From contig NZ_LN831302.1 of assembly GCF_001488575.1 (NCBI RefSeq), positions 1,178,001-1,242,000 on the forward strand: DNA of 64,000 nucleotides, read 5' to 3'. Made by a program: the position numbers and the translations under genes. A model generated the notes under the pieces. It worked only from the letters and a program-made list of their open reading frames with translations. It was not told where the DNA came from and searched no databases. The first letter of the stretch is position 1; the number at the start of each line of letters is the position of its first letter. Shown here in pieces: positions 43,318-52,804 of this stretch. Source of the DNA: Halobacterium hubeiense (GTDB lineage: Archaea > Halobacteriota > Halobacteria > Halobacteriales > Halobacteriaceae).

Positions 43318-43863
43318 CTAGCTCGCGCACGCCCAGAGCCCGGTGGCGTTCGCGCGCGCCCGCTGCTCGACGGCGGCGTAGTCGTCGCGCTGCGTGAACT
43401 CGCTGTCGTAGAGCCGGGCGTACCCCTCCGAGAGGAGCGCGCGGTTGAACGACTGATTCTCGACGACCACGTACGCGAGCAGTCTGTCGTAGCCGCCGCG
43501 GCGGTCGCTCTCCGCGTCGAACTCGATGGTCACGGACTCGCCGGCGAGCCGGTCGGTGGCGTACTCGCTGGCGCGCTCGCCCCACGACCGCAGGCACGAG
43601 CGCCCGGCCTCGGTGTCCGGGACGCCCTCGAACTCGCCGGGCGAGACCTCGGTGTGGACTTCGGGCGTGTCCACGCCGAGCAGGCGAACCGTGTCTTCGG
43701 TGCCGTCCGCGAACCGCACGTCCACGGTGTCGCCGTCCACGACGTCGACGACCGTCGCCGACCGGCTGTCCGCGGGCTGCTGGTCGCCGGTGAGCGGGCC
43801 GACGCAGCCGGCGCTGGCGGCGAGCGCGACGACGGCGAGCACGGCGAGGACGCGTCGAGTCAC
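43318..43863 (-). CDS. Secreted thermonuclease-family lipoprotein
   Basis: A 181-residue staphylococcal-nuclease-fold protein. The signal and lipobox are LAASAGCVG, so it is tethered outside the cell. VVDGDTVDVRF, RLLGVDTPEVH and GYDRLLAYVVV supply the calcium-binding aspartates and catalytic arginines. It would degrade extracellular DNA or RNA and may feed phosphate uptake. Confidence 0.9.
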   Translation of the reverse strand: MTRRVLAVLAVVALAASAGCVGPLTGDQQPADSRSATVVDVVDGDTVDVRFADGTEDTVRLLGVDTPEVHTEVSPGEFEGVPDTEAGRSCLRSWGERASEYATDRLAGESVTIEFDAESDRRGGYDRLLAYVVVENQSFNRALLSEGYARLYDSEFTQRDDYAAVEQRARANATGLWACAS

Positions 43864-43926
43864 ACGCGGTGTTCTCGGTCGAGCGTGATAATCAGTGCGC
43901 TCGCCGGCGCGAAAACGGCGGTCGCG

Positions 43927-45057
43927 TTACTGGCGGCGGGTGGCGAGCAGCGCGGCGCCGAGCGCGGCGACGACGGCGGCGGGGATGCCGAAGCCGGGGA
44001 TGGTTGTGCCCGTCGTCTGGGTCGTCGTCTCGGTGGCGGTCTCAGTCGCGGTCGGTTCCTGCGTGGTCGCGGTCGTCGTCGCGTTCGCTGCCGCGTACGC
44101 GTCGGGGTGGAACGCCTGCGCCATCTGCGTCATCGGCTCGACGACGCGGGGCGCGGGCTGGCTGACGTGGTTGCTGTCCACGACGACGATGTTGCCCTCC
44201 TCGAAGGCGGTCGTGTTCCGCAGCACCGACCCCTCGGCGATGTACGACCGGCTGTCGTTGCCGAGCTGTTCGGGGAGCGCGCTCACGACGAGGAACTCGG
44301 GGTCCTGCTTGACGATGAACTCCGCGGAGAGCTGTGGGTACGACCGAGTGGTGTTGGCGTCGGCCGCGATGTTGTGGCCGCCCGCGCGGTCGATGACCTG
44401 CCCGATGAACGTGTTCGGGCCGGGCGTGAACCGGGCGCCCATGTCGTAGAAGACGCTGGGCTCGTCCTCGCCCTCGACGGCCGCTTCGACGGTCTGGACG
44501 CGGTCGCGCATCTCGGAGACTGTCTCTGCGGCGCCCTCGCACTCGCCGGTGAGCTGGCCGGTGAGCTCGGTCTTCTCGTAGATGCTCTCGATGGAGTCGG
44601 CGGCCGCGAACCGGTAGACGGTGAGGTTGGCGTCCCGGAGCTGGGCGACCGTCTCGTTGCCGATGGTGTTGGGTGCGAGCACGAGGTCGGGGTCGAGGCT
44701 GACGACCTGCTCGACGTTCACGGCCGACGGCGACCCGGAGGTCACGACCTCCCGCTCGTCGGCACCGTCGAGGAAGTCGGCGAACTGGGAGACCCCGACG
44801 ACCTTCTCGCTGGCTCCGATCTCCCACATCGTCTGGGCGGCGCTGGGGTTGAGCGTGACGACGCGCTCGGGCTCCTCGGAGACGGTGACATCGTGGCCGC
44901 TGGCGTCCGTTTCGGTGACCGGGAACGAGCAGTCGAAGTCCTGCGCGCCGGCGTTCGCGACGGCGTCGCCGGCGGGCGCGGCCGCGGCGCCGGCGGCCGG
45001 CGCGACGGCGGCCAACAGCAGTAGTACAACTCCAAAGACGGGGGCAGCCTGTCGCAT
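43927..45057 (-). CDS. btuF: Corrinoid-binding protein BtuF with PGF-CTERM anchor
   Basis: A 376-residue exported binding protein for vitamin B12. It has a Sec signal without lipobox, then [19 protein letters not shown] and [18 protein letters not shown] typical of BtuF. A Thr-rich stretch leads to [20 protein letters not shown] plus RR, the PGF-CTERM signal that archaeosortase exchanges for a lipid anchor. Divergent from btuCD, with which it forms the importer. Confidence 0.93.
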   Translation of the reverse strand: MRQAAPVFGVVLLLLAAVAPAAGAAAAPAGDAVANAGAQDFDCSFPVTETDASGHDVTVSEEPERVVTLNPSAAQTMWEIGASEKVVGVSQFADFLDGADEREVVTSGSPSAVNVEQVVSLDPDLVLAPNTIGNETVAQLRDANLTVYRFAAADSIESIYEKTELTGQLTGECEGAAETVSEMRDRVQTVEAAVEGEDEPSVFYDMGARFTPGPNTFIGQVIDRAGGHNIAADANTTRSYPQLSAEFIVKQDPEFLVVSALPEQLGNDSRSYIAEGSVLRNTTAFEEGNIVVVDSNHVSQPAPRVVEPMTQMAQAFHPDAYAAANATTTATTQEPTATETATETTTQTTGTTIPGFGIPAAVVAALGAALLATRRQ

Positions 45058-45115
45058 GTGGGGAGGACGGAGCCAACGCAATAAGTATTTGCCTAAAGAA
45101 ACTACGGTTGTGCAG
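45058..45115. promoter_or_regulatory. Divergent promoter of the B12 importer
   Basis: The 58-base gap between btuF and btuC holds ATAAGTATT at 45081-45089. On the minus strand it is about 27 bases from the btuF ATG. On the plus strand it, or CTAAAG at 45093-45098, would serve btuC. The imperfect dyad GCAATA-AGT-ATTTGC spans it, so one repressor could shut both transcripts. Confidence 0.5.
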
Positions 45116-46219
45116 ATGCGCGTCTACACTCGGGCGAGCGCGTGGACCGCCGGCACGTTCCTCGCGCTCGTCGCCGTCATGCTCACCAGCGCCGCCATCG
45201 GCCCGGTCAGGATTCCGCTCCACCGGGTCGCGCTCGCGGCGCTGGACGCCCTCGCCGTCCCCACTGCAGCCACCTTCTCCGTCACCTCCGTCGTCGTCCC
45301 CGCGGTCGGCGACGTGCCGTGGCTCGCCGTCGACCTCGCGTACACCTCGCCGCTGGAGTTCGCCGTCCCCGCCCAGCAGCAGCTCATCGTCGGCGAAATC
45401 CGGCTCCCTCGCATCGTCCTCGGCGCCGTCGTCGGCGCCGCGCTCGCCGTCGCCGGCACCGTGATGCAGGGGTTCTTCCGGAATCCGATGGCCGACCCCT
45501 CCATCATCGGCGTCTCCTCGGGGGCCGCCGTCGGCGCCGTCACCGCCATCGCGTTCCCCCTCCTGCTCCCGTTCGGGATGCAGGTGTCGGCGTTCGCGGG
45601 CGCGCTCGTCGCCGCGTTCGGCGTCTACCTGCTCGCCACCGAGGGCGGCCGCACCCCCGTCGCGACCCTGCTGCTCGCCGGGGTCGCCGTGCAGACGTTC
45701 CTCGGCGCCATCACGTCGTACGTCATCGTCCACTCCGGGGACAGCATCCGCGAGGCGATGTACTGGCTGATGGGGCACCTCCACCTCGCCAACTGGGCGG
45801 ACGTCGAGCTCACGCTCCCCATCGTCGTCCTCGGGAGCGTCGTGTTGCTGGCGTACGCCCGCGACCTGAACGTCCTGCTCGCCGGCGAGGAGGACGCGCA
45901 CACGCTCGGCGTCGAAGTCGAGCGCACGAAGCGCGTGCTGCTGGCGGTGTCCAGCGTCGTCACCGCCGCCGCCGTCTCCGTCGCGGGCGTCATCGGGTTC
46001 GTCGGGCTCATCGTCCCGCACGTGATGCGGTTGCTCGTCGGACCCGACCACCGCGTCCTCCTCCCCACGTCGGCGTTCGCCGGGGGTGCGTTCCTCGTCG
46101 CCGCGGACACGTTCGCGCGCGCCGGCCCCGCCGAACTCCCCGTCGGCATCGTCACGGCGTTCGTCGGCGCGCCGTTCTTCCTCTACCTGCTCCGGAACCG
46201 GGAGGTGCACGCGCTGTGA
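45116..46219 (+). CDS. btuC: B12 ABC transporter permease BtuC
   Basis: A 367-residue permease of the FecCD/BtuC family with about ten helices. [45 protein letters not shown] and [17 protein letters not shown] are hallmark segments, the last coupling to the ATPase. An insert after the first helix (residues 45-80) is hydrophobic and variable. Its stop overlaps the btuD GTG (GTGA). Confidence 0.94.
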   Translation: MRVYTRASAWTAGTFLALVAVMLTSAAIGPVRIPLHRVALAALDALAVPTAATFSVTSVVVPAVGDVPWLAVDLAYTSPLEFAVPAQQQLIVGEIRLPRIVLGAVVGAALAVAGTVMQGFFRNPMADPSIIGVSSGAAVGAVTAIAFPLLLPFGMQVSAFAGALVAAFGVYLLATEGGRTPVATLLLAGVAVQTFLGAITSYVIVHSGDSIREAMYWLMGHLHLANWADVELTLPIVVLGSVVLLAYARDLNVLLAGEEDAHTLGVEVERTKRVLLAVSSVVTAAAVSVAGVIGFVGLIVPHVMRLLVGPDHRVLLPTSAFAGGAFLVAADTFARAGPAELPVGIVTAFVGAPFFLYLLRNREVHAL

Positions 46220-47433
46220 CCCTCGACGTCCGCGACGTGGACGTGGAGCTCGGTGGCACGCAGATTCTCGAGGCCGTGAGCGCTGACGTCGGCGACGGCC
46301 GCCTCGTCGGCGTCGTCGGGCCGAACGGCGCGGGGAAGTCCACGCTGCTGCGCGCGATGAACGGCGTCGTCGAACCCGTCTCCGGCACCGTGCTCGTGGA
46401 CGAGGAAGCCGTCCACGAACTCCCGTCGAAGGCCGCGAGCCGCCGCATCGCCAGCGTCCCGCAGGACACGAGCCTCGGGTTCGACTTCACCGTCCGGGAG
46501 ACCGTCGAGATGGGGCGCCACGCCCACGTGCCGCGGTTCGGCACCGACCCCGACCCAGAGGCCGTCGAGCGCGCGATGGAGCGCGCGGAGGTCGCGCAGT
46601 TCGCCGACCGCGAGGTCACGTCGCTGTCCGGCGGGGAGAAACAGCGCGTCCTGCTGGCGCGCGCGCTCGCCCAGCAAGCCCCGGTCCTCCTGCTGGACGA
46701 GCCGACCGCGAGCCTCGACGTCAACCACCAGGTACGCACGCTCGAACTCGTGCGCGGGCTCGCCGACGACGCCGACCGCGCGGTCGTCGCCGCCATCCAC
46801 GACCTCGACCTCGCGGCGCGCTACTGCGACGAACTCGTGCTCGTCGCCGACGGCCGCGTGCTCGACTCAGGGCTGCCGGCGGACGTGCTGACGCCCGCGC
46901 AGGTCCGCAAGGCGTTCGACGCCCGCGTCGCGGTCGGCACCGACCCCGCGACCGGCGACCCGACCGTCACGCCGCTCCCGGACGCCGACGGCGACCTCGA
47001 CGAGCGCGTCCACGTGCTCGGCGGCGGCGACGCCGCGGCGCCAGTCCTCCGCGTGCTCGCCGACGCGGGCGCGACCGTGACTGTCGGCCCGGTCAGCGAG
47101 GGCTCGCTCGACCACGAGACCGCGACCCGGTTCGGGTTCGACGCAGTGACTGTTCCGCCGTTTTCGTCGCCCGACGACGCGGCGGTCGCCCGCGCCAGCG
47201 ACCTCGTCGCCGCCGCGGACGCGGTCGTCGTCCCGAGTGACGCCGCCTCGTGGGGCGCGAACGACGCGCTCCGCGACATCGCGACCGCGGCGGTCGTCGT
47301 CGGTGACGGCGACCGGCGGACTGGTGGCGGCGCGCGCGTCGAACTCGGCGGGCTCGTGGACGCGCTCGCCGCACTCGACGCCGAACCCGAGCCGTTCGCG
47401 GTGACCGACGGCGGCGACGCGACAGCGGAGTAG
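46216..47433 (+). CDS. btuD: B12 ABC transporter ATPase BtuD with extra C-terminal domain
   Basis: A 405-residue protein. Residues 1-250 are a standard ABC ATPase: Walker [11 protein letters not shown], signature LSGGEKQRV, Walker B VLLLDEP and the switch histidine AIHD. Residues about 255-405 form an additional Rossmann-like domain ([33 protein letters not shown]), which bacterial BtuD lacks. The start is the GTG overlapping the btuC stop. The extra domain might sense a corrinoid or nucleotide. Confidence 0.92.
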   Translation: MTLDVRDVDVELGGTQILEAVSADVGDGRLVGVVGPNGAGKSTLLRAMNGVVEPVSGTVLVDEEAVHELPSKAASRRIASVPQDTSLGFDFTVRETVEMGRHAHVPRFGTDPDPEAVERAMERAEVAQFADREVTSLSGGEKQRVLLARALAQQAPVLLLDEPTASLDVNHQVRTLELVRGLADDADRAVVAAIHDLDLAARYCDELVLVADGRVLDSGLPADVLTPAQVRKAFDARVAVGTDPATGDPTVTPLPDADGDLDERVHVLGGGDAAAPVLRVLADAGATVTVGPVSEGSLDHETATRFGFDAVTVPPFSSPDDAAVARASDLVAAADAVVVPSDAASWGANDALRDIATAAVVVGDGDRRTGGGARVELGGLVDALAALDAEPEPFAVTDGGDATAE

Positions 47434-47479
47434 GGGAATGGCCGGGCCGCCTTTGTGTATCGGCGCCACAGATGTAACT

Positions 47480-49480
47480 ATGAGACGCGTGGTCGTCGCG
47501 CTCGTCGTCGCCCTCCTCGCGACCCAGGTCGCCGGCGCCGCCGCCGTGCAGGAATCGGTCGGCGCGAACGCCGACGCGGGGTCGAACGAACACGTCGCCA
47601 GTGAGTCCGCCAGCGAGTCGGCAGACGCCGCGAACGCTCAGAGTTCGACGATTCGGAAGGCCATCGAACTCCACCGCACGCCCGCGGAGCCCGGCTCCAT
47701 CGACGTCGTCGCCACGTACGAGGTGCCCGATTCGGTCACTGCGCTGCGCGTGACGCTCCCGTCGGGCGCCGAGAACGTCGAGTCCGGCTCGTTCACGCAC
47801 GCCCCCGACGGCTACGAGTGGGACGGGACGACCGACCCCGCGACGCTGCGGTTCACGCTGCCCGCGAACCAGACCGCCAGCGGCTCGCGCGGCCCGTCCG
47901 TGCAGGCCAGCGGCGACTACTCGTTCGTCGACGTCGGCGAGTGGGCGCTCGTCACCGTCCCCCAACTCCGCACAGGGTGGAGCTACCGCGGGCAGGAGGG
48001 GTCGGTGAGCATCGTGGAGGACGTCTCGGTCGCCGGCGAGGGCTCGACGGGCGGCGAAATCGCGTACCTCGGCCCCGTCAAGGAGCACACGCGCACGGCG
48101 AACGGCCAGCAGTTCACGCTCGCCGTCCCCGAGCACGCGTCGATGGTGGAGTCCCCCGGCGAGGTGCTGGACGCGCTCGGTGCCGCGTCGAACCGGCTCC
48201 ACGTCGGCGCCCGTGACGACGACGTCTGGTTCGTCGCCGCGCCGACGAGCGCCGACTGGGGCGTCCGCGGCGTCGAGTACGGCGGCGACGACGCGTGGGT
48301 GCTCGCGAACTCCAACCTCGACGAGGCCGGCAACGTCTGGTTCCACGAGTACGTCCACACGAGACAGGCGTTCAGCACGGCGGAGAGCGGACGGTGGACG
48401 ATGGAGGGCGGCGCCGAGTACTACGCCGGCCTGCTGGCGCTGCGCACCGGCTACGTCTCCTTCGGCGCGTTCGAAGCCCAGCTCTCGCGGGGCGAGCGCG
48501 ACCCGTGGCGGAACGCCATCCTCTCGCAGCCGTCGACGTGGGCGTCCAGCGCCAACTACCTCAAGGGCAGCCTCGTCTGGGGTGAAATCGACCGACGCGT
48601 GCGCCTCGCGACCAACAGCACGGCGACGATGGCCGACGTCCTCTACGAGTTGAATCAGCGCTCGGAGCCAGTGACGAACGCGGCCGTGCTGGCGGCGGTG
48701 CTGGACGCGTCGACGCCGGCGGTCGAGGAGCGCGCGAACCGCTACACGGGCACCCGGGAGGTGCCGGAGATGTGGACGCGCAGCCGGCACGCCGCCGCGT
48801 TCGGCACGGAGCCCGCACGCGTGGAGTTCGACGTGCGCGAGTACCGCGTCAGCGGCCCGTTCCGCAACGAGACGTTCACCCGGCCGCCGACCCTCTACGT
48901 CGGCGAAACCGTCACCGTCGTCGGGTCCGTGACCAACGACGGCGGCCGGTCAGGCGAGTACGTCGCCACCGTCGCGTTCGAGGGCGACGTGCTCGTGGAA
49001 GCACGCGGCAACCTCGCGGCCGGCGAAACCACCGACATCGCGCTCGACGAACAGGTCGGCGCCGCCGGCACCTACAACGTGACTGGCGGACGGACCACGG
49101 TCGCGCTCGACGTCAGGGACCCCGGGACCGTCTCCGTGAGCGACCTCTCCGTCGAGCAGTCCCGCGTCCAGCCCGGCGAGAACGTGACCGCGACCGTGAC
49201 GCTCGCGAACCCCGGCGACGCGCCCGCGACCGGCCCGGTCCCCGTGACCCTCGACGGCGAGGAAGTCGCCACCGTCGACGCGGCGCTCGCGCCGGGCGCG
49301 ACCGCGTCACGAACGGTGAACGTCACCCTCCCGGACGCTGGCCAGTACACGCTGGCGGCCGGCGACGCGTCGACGGCGGTGTCCGCCGGCGGCATCGGCG
49401 CGACCGTCCCCGGCTTCGGCGTCCCCGCCACCGTCTTCGCGCTGTTCGTCGCCGCGCTCTTCGCGCGGCGCTTCGAGTAG
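47480..49480 (+). CDS. Secreted HEYVH metallopeptidase with PGF-CTERM anchor
   Basis: A 666-residue exported protein with an N-terminal signal (VALLATQVAGAAA). NVWFHEYVHTRQAF carries the zinc HExxH motif (His289, Glu290, His293), and RWTMEGGAEYYAG supplies a third ligand (Glu309), a gluzincin arrangement. Two CARDB-like beta domains (about 470-640) precede VPGFGVPATVFALFVAALFA plus RR, a PGF-CTERM signal. It is probably a surface protease. Adjacent to the B12 importer but without an evident link. Confidence 0.87.
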   Translation: MRRVVVALVVALLATQVAGAAAVQESVGANADAGSNEHVASESASESADAANAQSSTIRKAIELHRTPAEPGSIDVVATYEVPDSVTALRVTLPSGAENVESGSFTHAPDGYEWDGTTDPATLRFTLPANQTASGSRGPSVQASGDYSFVDVGEWALVTVPQLRTGWSYRGQEGSVSIVEDVSVAGEGSTGGEIAYLGPVKEHTRTANGQQFTLAVPEHASMVESPGEVLDALGAASNRLHVGARDDDVWFVAAPTSADWGVRGVEYGGDDAWVLANSNLDEAGNVWFHEYVHTRQAFSTAESGRWTMEGGAEYYAGLLALRTGYVSFGAFEAQLSRGERDPWRNAILSQPSTWASSANYLKGSLVWGEIDRRVRLATNSTATMADVLYELNQRSEPVTNAAVLAAVLDASTPAVEERANRYTGTREVPEMWTRSRHAAAFGTEPARVEFDVREYRVSGPFRNETFTRPPTLYVGETVTVVGSVTNDGGRSGEYVATVAFEGDVLVEARGNLAAGETTDIALDEQVGAAGTYNVTGGRTTVALDVRDPGTVSVSDLSVEQSRVQPGENVTATVTLANPGDAPATGPVPVTLDGEEVATVDAALAPGATASRTVNVTLPDAGQYTLAAGDASTAVSAGGIGATVPGFGVPATVFALFVAALFARRFE

Positions 49481-49507
49481 CGCCACGCGGCTGCTCGGGC
49501 CTGGGCC

Positions 49508-49695
49508 GCGCGGCTCACGGCTCGCTATCGCTCGCCGCTCTTCTCCCGTGTCTCACTTCGTTCGAGCACGCGGCTCACGCATCGCTTCGCTCCGCGTTCG
49601 TCGTGACGTACTCTTCCCACGGTCGAGCACGCGGCTCACGGCTCACTCCGTTCGCCGTTCGCCTCAGCGTGGCCTCCCTGCGGTCGGGCACGCGT
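49508..49695. repeat. Array of about three 60-base units
   Basis: The core CGGCTCAC occurs at 49511, 49571 and 49632, and a partial unit begins near 49684. Each is followed by a diverged (G)CTC(G/A)CT..CG-CTCGCCG-type dyad, and two are preceded by CGAGCACG. The spacing is 60-61 bases. No open frame uses it. It resembles the interspersed palindrome-rich repeats of haloarchaeal chromosomes. Confidence 0.55.
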
Positions 49696-49732
49696 CCGAT
49701 ACCGTTTAACGGCGCGACCCGCTAGCCGGCGT

Positions 49733-50014
49733 ATGGTCGAGAACGTCATCTGGCCCGCGTACTTCGACGCGACGCTGTCGCGTCGCGAGGGCCGCCGCGT
49801 CCCCGAGTCCCTCTCCGTCGAGGAGCCGACGGTCGACGAGGTCGCGACCGCTATCCAGCAGGTCGGCTACGACGCGGTCGTCGAACGCGACGTCGCGTAC
49901 CCGCGCCAGCACTGGGAGGACTCCGGGCGCGTCCTCGTGAAGGACGCCGACGACGCCGGGAAGTCCGACCTCCTGCAGGCCGTCGCGGCGTACGTGGCGG
50001 CGCTGCGCGAATAA
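49733..50014 (+). CDS. srp19: Signal recognition particle protein SRP19
   Basis: A 93-residue RNA-binding protein that assembles SRP54 onto 7S RNA. It starts [20 protein letters not shown] and has [20 protein letters not shown] and the conserved basic region. The stop overlaps the gar1 start by one base (TAATG), giving coupling. The 7S RNA gene is not in this window. Confidence 0.92.
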   Translation: MVENVIWPAYFDATLSRREGRRVPESLSVEEPTVDEVATAIQQVGYDAVVERDVAYPRQHWEDSGRVLVKDADDAGKSDLLQAVAAYVAALRE

Positions 50015-50241
50015 TGGAGCGCGCCGGCGACGTCGTCCGCACCGCGCAGAACGTCGCGGTCGTGCGCTGCGAGAGCGACGCCCACCCCGACATCGGGGCC
50101 GCCGTCGTCGACCAGAACCTCGACGAGGTCGGGCGCGTCGTCGACGTCTTCGGGCCGGTCGAGCGACCGTACCTCTCGGTCACGCCCGACGCGGGCGTCC
50201 ACCTGCCGGCGCTGGTCGGGCAGACGCTGTACGTCCGGTAG
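50014..50241 (+). CDS. gar1: H/ACA RNP protein Gar1
   Basis: A 75-residue beta-barrel protein. AVVDQNLDEVGRVVDVFGPVERPYLSV is the Gar1 core (the G-x-V-x-D-x-F-G-P motif), here with an acidic archaeal version of the domain. It joins Cbf5, Nop10 and L7Ae to guide pseudouridylation. Coupled to srp19. Confidence 0.9.
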   Translation: MERAGDVVRTAQNVAVVRCESDAHPDIGAAVVDQNLDEVGRVVDVFGPVERPYLSVTPDAGVHLPALVGQTLYVR

Positions 50242-50288
50242 GTCGGCGAGTCGCAAAGCCAAAGCACGGGCGGGCCGACTGCCCGGGC

Positions 50289-51287
50289 ATGAAGGACTCG
50301 CTGCGCGGCGTCCCGGTGCTCGTGGGCGTCGTCGCGCTGTTTCTCGTCGTGCAGTTCGGCTCGCTCGCGCTACTGGAGCCGTTCCAGAGCGCCGGCCTGC
50401 AGTCCACCGAGAACCCGCAGAACCCCCTGAACAGCGTCTTCTACGTCGCGTTCCTGCTGGTCGCGACGGCGGGCATCCTGCTGGTCATCAAGTACGACCA
50501 GCAGTGGATTCTGCGCGCGTTCATCCTGTTCACGAGCGGGTTCATCGCGACGTACGTCTTCGGGGTCGTGCTCCCCGCCGTTGAGGTCGCGGGCGTGAAC
50601 GCGGCCGCCTACGTGCCCGCCGCGGCGCTGGTCGTCGCGCTGTACGTCTACCCGGAGTGGTGGGTCATCGACAGCGCGGGCGCCATCCTCGGGATGGGCG
50701 CGGCGGCGCTGTTCGGCATCAGCTTCGGCATCCTCCCGGCGCTCGTGTTGCTGACGGCGCTGGCCGTCTACGACGCCATCAGCGTCTACGGCACCGAGCA
50801 CATGCTCACGCTCGCGGAGGGCGTGATGGAACTCCGGCTACCCATCGTGTTGGTGGTGCCGGCGACGCGCGGCTACTCGTTCCTCGACGAAGGCGGCGAC
50901 GGTGAAGCCGACGAAGCAACCGAGGATCCAGCGGAAGCCGGGGAAACTGACGAGGACAACGAGGAGCGCCAGCTTGAGAGCGTCGACGAGGAAGACCGCG
51001 GCGCGTACTTCATCGGGCTCGGGGACGCCGTGATGCCGACGATTCTCGTCGCGAGCGCGTCGCACTTCCTCGACACGCCCGTCGTGTTCGGCGTGGAGAT
51101 GGCGGCGCTGACCGCGATGGTCGGGACGCTCGTGGGACTGCTCGTGTTGATGCGGATGGTGTTCGCGGGGCGCGCGCACGCCGGCCTCCCGCTGTTGAAC
51201 GGCGGCGCCATCGTCGGCTACCTGCTGGGCGCGGTCGCGGCGGGCATCCCGCTGGTGGAGGCGCTCGGGCTCGCGCCGTACGTCTAA
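50289..51287 (+). CDS. psh: Presenilin/signal-peptide-peptidase-like intramembrane aspartyl protease
   Basis: A 332-residue protein with nine hydrophobic helices. The catalytic aspartates sit in LAVYDAISVYG (Asp162) and FIGLGDAVMP (Asp246), separated by an acidic loop (198-238). A degraded PAL-type segment, LPLLNGG, closes the site. It would cleave helices inside the membrane. The gene order srp19-gar1-psh links it to protein export machinery. Confidence 0.92.
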   Translation: MKDSLRGVPVLVGVVALFLVVQFGSLALLEPFQSAGLQSTENPQNPLNSVFYVAFLLVATAGILLVIKYDQQWILRAFILFTSGFIATYVFGVVLPAVEVAGVNAAAYVPAAALVVALYVYPEWWVIDSAGAILGMGAAALFGISFGILPALVLLTALAVYDAISVYGTEHMLTLAEGVMELRLPIVLVVPATRGYSFLDEGGDGEADEATEDPAEAGETDEDNEERQLESVDEEDRGAYFIGLGDAVMPTILVASASHFLDTPVVFGVEMAALTAMVGTLVGLLVLMRMVFAGRAHAGLPLLNGGAIVGYLLGAVAAGIPLVEALGLAPYV

Positions 51288-51426
51288 GCGCTCTCGCGGC
51301 TATTCGGGGCGAACAGGTGGCGAAACGGAGTCGCGGAGCGGGCCGCCACGCTCCCACAGAACCGCTCCGCGCGACTCGTCAGGTCACGGCCCCCGCTGGT
51401 CCCGCTTCCGTACTTCAACCTTCGTC

Positions 51427-52425
51427 TTACTCGCCGGTGAGCGCGTCGCTCGCCGCGGCGAACTCGATTTCCGTGCCGAGGCCGCGCTCGCTGGCGCGCT
51501 CGTAGAGCATGTACGCGGCGGCGGCCGTCTCGATGCCCGTGCCGCCGCTGTCGAAGACGGTCACGTCGTCCTCGGAGACGCGGCCGGGCGCGTTCCCGGC
51601 GACCACGTCCCCGAGTTCCGCGTGCACGTGGTCTTCGGTGACGACGCCCTCCTCCAGCGCGTGGAGGAACGACCCGGCGTCCTGCGTGACGCGGTCGCGG
51701 AGGTCCGGGACGTACACCGCGCGCTCGATGGTTTCGGCGTCGAGTTCGTGCTTCTCGGGGTTGTACTGACCCATCGCGGTGACGTGCGCGCCGTCCGCGA
51801 GGTCCGCGCTGTCGAAGACGGGTTCGCTGGCGTTCGTCGCCGTGACCACGACGTCCGCGCCCTCGACGGCCGCGGTGCTGGAGGGGACGGCTTCGACGTC
51901 GGCGTCGAGCCAGTCGTCGGCGTCCGCGGCGAACGACTCGCGGTTGGCCTCGGTGGGCGAGAACACGCGCACCTCGTCGAAGTCGCGGACCGTGGCGGTC
52001 GCGCGGAGCTGGCCGCGGGCTTGCGCGCCGCTGCCGATTACTGCGAGCGTGCTAGCGTCCTCGCGGGCGAGCGCGTCCACGCCGACGGCGCCCGCCGCGC
52101 CGGTCTTGAACGGGTTCATGCGCGCGCCGTCGATGAGCGCGAGCGGTTCGCCGGTGTCGGCGTCGAACAGCGGCGTGACGAACCACGCGTCGGCGTCCGC
52201 GAACCCCGCGCTGTACATGTACCCGCCCATCGCACCCGTCTCGGGGAGGACGGCCGCGTACGCGGTGAACATCCCGGGCGGCGACTCGTTGAGCAGTTTC
52301 GTGCGCGGTTCGGCCGGCGCGCCCTCGCCGCGCTGTCGGTACGCGTCGCGGACGGCGTCGACGTAGTCGGCCGGGTCGGCCAGTCCCGCGACGTCGCTGT
52401 CGGAGAGGAACAGGGTCTCGGTCAC
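51427..52425 (-). CDS. Ornithine cyclodeaminase/alanine dehydrogenase family enzyme
   Basis: A 332-residue NAD-binding enzyme of the ornithine cyclodeaminase/mu-crystallin family. The substrate region PRTKLLNESPPGMFTAYAAVL, the conserved LIDGARMNPFKTGAAGAVGVDALAR, and the Rossmann motif TLAVIGSGAQARGQLRA are clear. Archaeal members include alanine dehydrogenase and ornithine cyclodeaminase; sequence alone does not separate these. Confidence 0.88.
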   Translation of the reverse strand: MTETLFLSDSDVAGLADPADYVDAVRDAYRQRGEGAPAEPRTKLLNESPPGMFTAYAAVLPETGAMGGYMYSAGFADADAWFVTPLFDADTGEPLALIDGARMNPFKTGAAGAVGVDALAREDASTLAVIGSGAQARGQLRATATVRDFDEVRVFSPTEANRESFAADADDWLDADVEAVPSSTAAVEGADVVVTATNASEPVFDSADLADGAHVTAMGQYNPEKHELDAETIERAVYVPDLRDRVTQDAGSFLHALEEGVVTEDHVHAELGDVVAGNAPGRVSEDDVTVFDSGGTGIETAAAAYMLYERASERGLGTEIEFAAASDALTGE

Positions 52426-52465
52426 GCGCGTCAGTTGGGGCGACGCGCGGAAAAGACTCCGGGAG

Positions 52466-52669
52466 TCAGTCCGCGGACTCGTAGCCGGCGCGGCGGTCGG
52501 CCGACGTTGGGTCGTTGACGAACAGGGCGTGGGCGGTCAGCGCGGTCGCCGCGACGCCGCCGACCGTAAGCGCCACCGTCGGATCGACGCCGGCGACGGA
52601 GAGGCCGCCGGCGAGCCCGACCAGCGAGAGCGGGAGCGCCGCCAGCAGGGCGTCGTAGTAGCCGGCCAT
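52466..52669 (-). CDS. Small two-helix membrane protein
   Basis: A 67-residue protein with two hydrophobic helices (MAGYYDALLAALPLSLVGLA and VALTVGGVAATALTAHALFV) and the polar tail NDPTSADRRAGYESAD. AATAGT-containing TATA sequence at 52698-52706 on the minus strand is about 30 bases upstream and supports the start. Family unassigned. Confidence 0.7.
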   Translation of the reverse strand: MAGYYDALLAALPLSLVGLAGGLSVAGVDPTVALTVGGVAATALTAHALFVNDPTSADRRAGYESAD

Positions 52670-52804
52670 GGTCAGCCGACGGTTCCGATTGCAGCCACAT
52701 AATAGTTTGGTGCGGGTTTTCCGTATTATCTGGATAAGTTATAGAGCGGGCTGCCGGAGGCCACACGTCTTTAACGGTGACGAGCAATTCTGCGACCGCA
52801 CACT

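Noticed and set aside
41929-45024. 1031-codon open frame opposite the HTTM, nuclease and btuF genes
   Set aside because: Spans three unrelated coding genes on the other strand and has no recognisable motif.
49508-49695. CRISPR array
   Set aside because: Units are diverged over their length, there are only about three, no conserved repeat/unique spacer alternation, and no cas genes are present.
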